Shown here in pieces: positions 58,124 through 64,000 of a stretch of DNA of 64,000 nt. The notes under the pieces are model-generated. The model was not told the origin of the DNA. It saw only the letters and a program-made list of their open reading frames with translations, and did no database searches. Source of the DNA: Phallusia mammillata (Eukaryota > Chordata > Ascidiacea > Phlebobranchia > Ascidiidae); the NCBI GenBank assembly GCA_003260075.1, contig QLIY01000344.1, positions 14,637 to 78,636 of the forward strand. The letters run 5' to 3'. Position 1 is the first letter of the stretch. Every line of letters starts with the position of its first letter. A program made the translations under genes and the position numbers.

Positions 58124-61100
58124 CTACACTTTCGGTGAACCGTCACAAACTGCAGACTTCTGTGTACAGTGGCACTCATTGTCGCCATAGCAAGTTGTTT
58201 CCCATTGTCTACCGGGGCAGTGAATCATGCAAGGTGCAGTGCAGATTGGGCTTGTTTCGTCTTCACATCGGCAAGATGACGCTGTAGTGCCATTGGTGTG
58301 AGTGCCAGTGAAGGACCAGCACGCGTTGGTTCCGCACTTAATTGGGCAAATCAGTTCTGCATGCAATAATCATAATATCATGCCAGTGACACAACAAGCC
58401 GGAATCGATTTATGAAAATGTTTAGAAGCANGGCACTCATTGTCGCCATAGCAAGTTGTTTCCCATTGTCTACCGGGGCAGTGAATCATGCAAGGTGCAG
58501 TGCAGATTGGGCTTGTTTCGTCTTCACATCGGCAAGATGACGCTGTAGTGCCATTGGTGTGAGTGCCAGTGAAGGACCAGCACGCGTTGGTTCCGCACTT
58601 AATGGGGCAAATCAGTTCTGCATGGAATAATCATAATATCATGCCAGTGACACAACAAGCCTGAATCGATTTATGAAAAAGTTTAGAAACAGGTAAAGCA
58701 ATTTTATGGCACGCCATCGATTTGTGAGTTCATGTTCCAGTACTTTTATACCAACCAGGAAATTGCTTGTTATGATGTGACAGTCCAAAAACCCAGAGAA
58801 AATCTACTAACACCCCCCCCCCCGGCACGCCATCGATTTGTGAGTTCATGTTCCAGTACTTTTTTACCAACCAGGAAATTGCTTGTTGTTATGATGTGAC
58901 AGTCCAAAAACTCAGAGAAAATCTACTAACACCATACCTCATGACAGACCCACATTTAGCTAATTTTCGATAGGTGGCGCAAAGAGCACTTTTCCCATTA
59001 AAAACATTATATCTCTAAAAAAGCTCACGGTTGAGTCTATTAGGGTCAGGGTACGGTAGCATTTAGAATTCAATAAAACAACCCCCCCCCCCACATTTAG
59101 CTAATTTTCGATAGGTGGCGCAAAGAGCACTTTTCCCATCAAAAACATTATATCTCTAAAAAAGCTCACGGTTGAGTCTATTAGGGTCGGGGTGAGGTAG
59201 CATTTAAAATTCATAAAAACACACAAAAGAACTTAGTTTCTAATATAAAATTTTCAAAATCCTACCCCCTTTTAGCCGCTCCCCCCCCCCATTCAGTTCT
59301 TTGCGCCACCTATCGAAAATTAGCTAAATGTGGGTCTGCCGTCAGGTATGGTGTTAATAGCTCTACTAAAACCCAGACCATGCGCGCAAATTTGTCTGCT
59401 TGTATGAGCAAATCTTGCACAAAACTGCTATTACACACCGACACCCCCCCCCCTAAAACCCAGACCATGCGCGCAAATTTGTCTGCTTGTATGAGCAAAT
59501 CAGCTTGCACAAAACTGCTATTACACACGGAATTATTGGCAAGCAAAGCTATTACCATTTTATAACAGAAGTAAATTGGGCCGACCCCAGTCCCCAGGTG
59601 TATGGTATACTTATCCGAAGTTTTTCAAATCTTTGTCTGTGATATACCTGGGTGTTACACGCAACATCTTAACTTTTTGATTTCGTGTCTTACCCGGGAC
59701 AAACGTTGGCACTTCGTCACTCCACTCCTGTGTTGTCCATGCGTCATTCCCACCCGGTGTGTAGTGGCAAACTGCTGCGTAAACATAGAGTCCATTATCT
59801 ATAGGGTCGTCTGATCTCATAGCTGCACATCCAACCTTTCTTGTGGACTTCCAAAGAAGTTGAGTAAAATGACCTGCAGGTATAACAGCGAATAGTTAAC
59901 TTCGTATTTATTCGCAAACGCGGTTATTATGGATCCCCGAACACAAGCAAATACATATATTATAGGTTTAGTTAAGGTTACATTATTTGAATTGAGGCCA
60001 ACATCGTCAGGAGTTGCATTTGGTGTAACCATATGCTTTTAAATGGTAAGTTATAGTTTAAACCAGCGGTCTCAAATAGTGATGCACCGAACCCGCCTAA
60101 AAAGGTTCGGGCCGAAACCGAATTTTTTCGGCCGAATCAGGCCGAACCTAAAATCCCCGTTTTGGGGATGGTTTCGACTGAGCATTGTGTTGTTGATGCG
60201 AGTGAACTCAATTTTGACAAACTAAAATCACTTTCGCAATGGGTAAACTTTGCTAAACATTTAATATTTTGCAGACAACGTGGCTGGTATTTCATAGATA
60301 CAACAAAAAGTTAATTAATGATGTTTCGTATGAGCGTAAATGAAATTTTAAGGCCTTAATTCCATGCAATAAAAAAGTTCGGTTTCGGCCGAATTTTCAA
60401 AAAAGTTCGGGCCGAAACCGAAACATTGGAAAACAGCGGATTCGGCCGAAATGTTTCGGCCAACCGAAACTTCGGTGCATCACTAGTCTCAAACACGCGG
60501 GCCGCATGCGGCCCTCCAAGGGTTTTTGTGCGGCCCGCGAAGTAACTTTTAGAAGTTGTTTTACTGAGGCGGAATACCGTGTCAGACCAGTGAGTTTACA
60601 TTTCCATGATACAATCATTCTCTATTAGTGGAAAATGCAACGTTTAATTGATGATAGTAGTAACCCATCTTTAGAATCAGCAATTGCGATTGTTGCGTAA
60701 TATTTTTTACATTGTTGCGTCATTGCATGCCATTGTTTCCACACAAAGCAATAAAGCACAGTTGGCTCTTTCATTTTGCTACATTATATATATGTTGGTT
60801 ACTAATTACAATCTTGTAAAGCTTTTTTAATGTAGTTAATATCATTAATGAACATTTTACTTCATCATACAATACGTTTGTTGTCATGGTACACTGTAGC
60901 AAATGTTTCGATAGTGCGGCCCTCGAATTACTTAAAAGTTTGTTTTTGGCCCTCAAACTTGTTTAAGGTTGAGACCCCTGGTTTAAACGAACGGAAACTT
61001 ACCAATTATTCCGTAATCTGGACCTGGAAGTCTTTTACCAGGATTGTCCCAGTCGTAGTTTCTCACCTCACCGTAGAAGCCCTCGCCGAGTCTGTCCGCT

Positions 61101-63779
61101 GCGAGATACAAAGACGAATTAGGCAATCAAAAAATCGAAATCCTGTGTTTGTCTTTTTTCATATGTTTAGACGTATTTTGTGTTTCCCAACTCTACAAAT
61201 GTCACTTAATTACCTCTCCACAACTCCCGGGCCGTCTTTGCTTGTGGCAACTTGGCATAGGTAATCATTTCAGTTACGCCGTATTTTCTGTACACCTCTC
61301 CGTTTTCATTCCAACCTTAAACACGTGTTCTATTACTACGTTTACTTTTACATAGCACTGGCTGCAATTATTGTTTTCGCACCAAGCTTTGCTTATAAGT
61401 TACTGATCGAGGTAACAACACGGAAGGTAACAAGATACCGATTGAAGTGACAAACAAAAAAAACTGTAAGCAACGAAACGGACATAATTTTGAAAACACT
61501 GACCTTGTGCGGAATGCTTTACATTCGTATCTTTATTGATTCTCATGTATTCAGTATATTTTCGCGCCGAGTTTTCCAAGGACCGGTCCCATGTCAATAA
61601 AGGCGAGTTGTGACCTCGTCTGAAGAAGTTATGCCAATAAAGAACATCCTCAGACCATTTGTCCGGTGCGACGAACTGATCTACAAAAATTACTTGCTGT
61701 CTATTGTGGTGTAATCAAGGTATAACACGTATTAGGTAGCCTACTTAATACCCTGTCAGTGGTGGGATTCAGCCGGTTCGCACCGGTTCTGTAGAACTGT
61801 ATCACGAAATTGTATGAGATCAGCAAACCGGTTAGCATTACCGGTTACTGTAAATGGACTTTTTGTAACAGGACCGACTGAAAAATATGACTTTTGTGAT
61901 AGAACCGGCTGACAAAAAATGGGGGGGGGGCCCTGCATCACCATATGTGGTACTCAAGGCATACCGGGAATATAAAAGTGACGCTGGTACTGGTGCTTGA
62001 TCACAATTTGCTAAACTACATACAACACAATTATGGTTTGTCACGTCATGTATAAGCGTCATATGTACCGTATAGGATACTATAGGTTATGTACTAAGCG
62101 TTGTGTTGTACGTATAGGACGAACCCTATCAACATGAATTTCTTGGCGTTAAAGTAAACCGAATATTTGCTATATGGTACATCCCTTACATCAGTGTTAT
62201 TTCTTTATAATAGTTTGCTTGGGACCTATTTGTAAATACAAAATCTGATTTAGAAGAGTCTAAACTCGTTTGTAACAGTAAATAAAATCAATAACATAGT
62301 ACTTCTATGGTTTTACGAAAAAAATTTCTTTACCAAAACAAGTTATCGCAATGTAATGAATTGTAGCGGCCTCTCTCACTACCGTTATCGTGTGCCTTCA
62401 TACTACAGGGGGGGGGGTCAAAACAAGTTATCGCAATGTAATGAATTGTAGCGGCCTTTCTCACTACCGTTATCGTGTGCCTTCATACTACAGCGAACCG
62501 GACAGCCTTCTTTCTCTGACTCTCGTCTTATGCGGCGTATTCGCTCATTGTGTCATTCTATTACGATGTACCTCGAAGAAACACCTCGCTACAGAATAAA
62601 ACTTCTTACCCGGACAGGGTTCTTTTTCACAATCTTCGTACTCTGAACTATCACCAAAGCATTCTCCAGGCTTAGGGCAGATCTTGTACCGGCGCCACAT
62701 TCCAGCTCCACATGGCGATGAACAGGTGCTCCACGGACCCCATTCAGCCCACATAGTTTTCCAACTTTCTGCAAAACACACACAAATAACTGCATATACA
62801 TGCAATACAAGCTAACCGTGGGCCTACGACGATAAGGTAGCTTTAGAAATTTTGTTTGTCAAATTTTGATTGTCTTGTTTTCATCTCGCTTCGTTGAATA
62901 CAATTATAACCCCAAATGTTCTCATTAACAAAAATCCCATGAAATTTCAATCTTAAGCCAAAAAAACAGTACAGGGCGTTTAACAGTTTCCGCAAGAACC
63001 CACTGCATCCAAGTTCCTGACACTCTTCGCATTCTGAGGTCCGATGAAGTTTCAATGATCCCATACCGACGTACTTTCCCGGGGGTTGTCGACCTTCTTC
63101 GTAACGAAAAGTACACTGCTGGGCATAAGGTCGGCGGTTGCCCATGCAAAACAATTCGTCCTGTGTAACATATGGAATTATCAGCTTGTACCATAAATAT
63201 ATTGTATGTAATGTGTTATGCATTGCCACAATAATTAAGCGATTATGACCTTTTCGCAGGTAGCGTGGCAACCAAAGTTGTAATTCGGGCTAGATTATGT
63301 TAAATTGTGTTATGTATTGCCACAATAATTAAGCGATTATGACCTTTTCGCAGGTAGCGTGGCAACCAAAGTTGTAATTTCGTACATACCACCGCTGTTA
63401 AGTAGAATGTATCGCTTTATTTTCTAAAGTACCTAAAGTTAAGGCTGATTAGGTTCTCGTCGAAATGGCTATAGTATGTTAATTGTAAAGTATGTGTTTA
63501 AGGGTTGAATTGCATAATTATGGGTTGTCTTTCTTCATTAAAGTGATCTGGTCAAATATGTAGCACAATTTAACATAGTGACAGTTACCAAGTAAAATCC
63601 CCCGTAGCAACCCACTGGGCTGTGACATTCACTATACCCGTCCGTAGCACATCGACACCTCATTCCCGACGGCAGATCCCAAGATTCTCCGGGAAAGTAA
63701 TAGTCAAACATGTGGGACTGATCCATCCGTGTTTTGAACACACGATCGATCTGCGTGCAGTGAGTTATATTGTGGGTCT
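58124..63779 (-). CDS. secreted TSR + CAP/SCP cysteine-rich protein (5' end beyond window)
   Basis: Seven exons in minus-strand order join in phase: 63589-63779, 63004-63160, 62610-62768, 61504-61680, 61003-61098, 59694-59873, 58124-58356 (stop), about 396 residues. Exons 1-2: cysteine-rich sequence (MRCRCATDGYSECHSPVGCY, CEECQELGC). Exon 3: thrombospondin type-1 repeat (WAEWGPWSTCSSPCGAGMWR, then six-cysteine spacing to KEPCP). Exons 4-6: CAP domain with WHNFFRRGHNSPLLTWDRSL, LGEGFYGE, GHFTQLLWKSTRKVGCAAM and YAAVCHYTPGGN. The His, Glu and His of the usual CAP pocket are present. The last exon is a cysteine-rich tail of about 77 residues with 13 cysteines. The protein is probably extracellular and disulfide-rich. 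CAP proteins (CRISP, GLIPR, PR-1) act in fertilisation, immunity or lipid binding; the role here is not known. The start and signal peptide must lie beyond 64000. Confidence 0.85.
58167..58695. repeat. duplicated last exon of the CAP/TSR gene, split by a single N
   Basis: Copy 1 (58167-58430) contains most of the terminal exon and its splice acceptor. Copy 2 (58432-58695) repeats it with about five substitutions in 264 bases. The N at 58431 marks the join. Copy 2 keeps the acceptor and open frame but lacks the stop region. I take it as the second allele left in the assembly, not a real extra exon. Confidence 0.9.
58708..58931. repeat. direct duplication with poly-C spacer
   Basis: Copy 1 (58708-58812) and copy 2 (58824-58931) flank eleven C (58813-58823). 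Both begin GGCACGCCATCGATTTGTG and end AAAATCTACTAACAC. A few substitutions and a three-base indel. Confidence 0.95.
58927..59357. mobile_element. TA-flanked MITE with ~60-base terminal inverted repeats
   Basis: The left end ACACCATACCTCATGACAGA and following CCCACATTTAGCTAATTTTC are mirrored at the right end by GAAAATTAGCTAAATGTGGG and TCTGCCGTCAGGTATGGTGT. TA dinucleotides flank both ends, as in Tc1/mariner-type MITEs. The interior is itself duplicated with a poly-C spacer (see separate entry) and has a second C run (59281-59290) beside the right arm. It lies in the intron between the last two CAP-gene exons. Confidence 0.7.
58950..59216. repeat. direct duplication with poly-C spacer inside a MITE
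   Basis: Copy 1 (58950-59080) and copy 2 (59092-59216) flank about eleven C (59082-59092). Both begin CCACATTTAGCTAATTTTCG and end near AATTCA.TAAAA. About five differences. Confidence 0.95.
59366..59530. repeat. direct duplication with poly-C spacer
   Basis: Copy 1 (59366-59443) and copy 2 (59454-59530) flank ten C (59444-59453). Both run from TAAAACCCAGACCATGCGCG to CTGCTATTACACAC. Copy 2 has a three-base insertion (CAGCTTGC versus CTTGC). Confidence 0.95.
60064..60980. mobile_element. outer hAT-type element with 8-base target duplication GTTTAAAC
   Basis: Starts CAGCGGTCTCAAA and ends TTGAGACCCCTG, matching hAT terminal inverted repeats. The flanks at 60056-60063 and 60981-60988 are the identical 8-mer GTTTAAAC, which fits the hAT target pattern nTnnnnAn and is also a palindrome. 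Without the inner insertion it is about 500 bases and has no transposase. It contains GC-rich CGGCCC motifs near the ends. Located in the CAP-gene intron between exons 61003-61098 and 59694-59873. Confidence 0.88.
60077..60485. mobile_element. inner hAT-type MITE with 8-base target duplication GTCTCAAA
   Basis: Perfect 15-base terminal inverted repeats TAGTGATGCACCGAA / TTCGGTGCATCACTA enclose 409 bases rich in TTCGGCCGAA motifs. Identical 8-mers GTCTCAAA flank it (60069-60076 and 60486-60493) and fit nTnnnnAn. The target lies inside the terminal repeat of the outer element, so this insertion is the younger one. Same family as 1-116. Confidence 0.93.
61758..61930. mobile_element. hAT-type element, left end with truncated right end
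   Basis: Begins CAGTGGTGGGATTCAGCCGG and contains repeated ACCGGTTC / GAACCGG motifs, a common hAT non-autonomous type. The right side stops at AGAACCGGCTGACAAAAAAT followed by ten G (61921-61930). The expected CCCACCACTG terminus is missing. It lies in a CAP-gene intron. Confidence 0.55.
62334..62493. repeat. direct duplication with poly-G spacer
   Basis: Copy 1 (62334-62407) and copy 2 (62419-62493) flank ten G (62408-62417). Both run from CAAAACAAGTTATCGCAATG to GTGCCTTCATACTACAG. One difference (CCTCTCTC versus CCTTTCTC). In the CAP-gene intron next to the TSR exon. Confidence 0.96.
63212..63380. repeat. tandem duplication, period 94, without spacer
   Basis: TGTGTTATG.ATTGCCACAAT through CGTGGCAACCAAAGTTGTAA occurs at 63212-63285 and again at 63306-63379 with one substitution. 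About 20 unrelated bases lie between the copies and no homopolymer. In the intron between the two most 5' CAP-gene exons seen. Confidence 0.92.
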
Positions 63780-64000
63780 CTGTGGACAAAACATAATGTT
63801 TGTGCATTTTAAAACGTTTATTGTACAATTAACACGATTCAGTGAGGGCATTAGTTTGTCGGCTATAACTGTAGGCTTTGAATGAAGCTACAAAATTTGT
63901 GCATTTTTTAAATAAAATCTACAGCGCCCAATCTCTCGAAACCATAAACTTTGAAACTAGCAAACTTGTGTTTTACGAAAGTCTTATCCAGGCGTCTCTT
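63780..64000. other. intron of CAP/TSR gene running off the window
   Basis: Upstream (minus strand) of the first visible exon at 63589-63779. I see no further exon or signal peptide in these 221 bases. The gene continues beyond the right edge. Confidence 0.4.

Noticed and set aside
58432-58621. A genuine second, alternative terminal exon of the CAP/TSR gene
   Set aside because: It is a near-identical copy cut off at an N and without the stop region; an unmerged allele is simpler.

Overview
This window is nuclear DNA from an animal. Genes are split by short introns (about 70 to 1,300 bases) with GT-AG borders, and the encoded proteins are Jun, an acyl-CoA thioesterase with a START domain, an EFCAB14-like protein, a CUB-type receptor and a CAP/TSR secreted protein. 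Introns, hAT-type miniature transposons, and allele-like local divergence of a few percent fit an invertebrate deuterostome. A tunicate is my best guess, but the sequence does not prove it. There are no prokaryotic operons, CRISPR arrays or phage genes.

Layout. (1) 1-8 kb, plus strand: the 3' part of a type I membrane protein gene with CUB-like modules. I rebuilt eleven exons whose reading phases all join, ending in a transmembrane segment and stop at 7995. Foldback elements, a tRNA-like SINE and hAT ends lie around and inside it. (2) 8-11 kb: intergenic DNA with a long inverted-repeat element at about 9.2-9.7 kb. (3) 11.15-17.06 kb, plus strand: an EFCAB14 homologue (cytosolic MKKRKEL start, one membrane span, long coiled coil); I cannot find its EF-hand part. 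(4) 17-41 kb: about 24 kb with no gene I can support, but with many short duplications. (5) 41.1-44.7 kb, plus strand: the single-exon Jun gene with a promoter region containing CRE/AP-1, CCAAT, MEF2 and E-box motifs, a (CAG)n/poly-G tract inside the coding region, and an AU-rich 3' UTR. (6) 44.7-48.7 kb: nothing recognised. (7) 48.7-57.0 kb, plus strand: a nearly complete ACOT11/ACOT12-type gene of 14 exons. A 617-base assembly gap falls in one of its introns and removes no coding sequence. (8) 58.1-63.8 kb and beyond the right edge, minus strand: a secreted cysteine-rich protein with a TSR and a CAP/SCP domain. One of its introns holds two nested hAT elements, each with a perfect 8-base target duplication.

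The most unusual pattern is a set of at least twelve direct duplications of about 60-250 bases. Their two copies are separated exactly by a 9-12 base poly-G or poly-C run, and two more pairs are separated by a single N. The copies differ by a few percent. Two far longer homopolymers (72 G in the Jun coding region, 69 C in an EFCAB14 intron) may share the cause. I favour an assembly cause: overlapping allelic contigs joined end to end, with poly-G tails of the kind made by two-colour sequencing. A biological cause needs to be tested because it would be new. The genes show no common pathway; this is an ordinary neighbourhood of unrelated animal genes.
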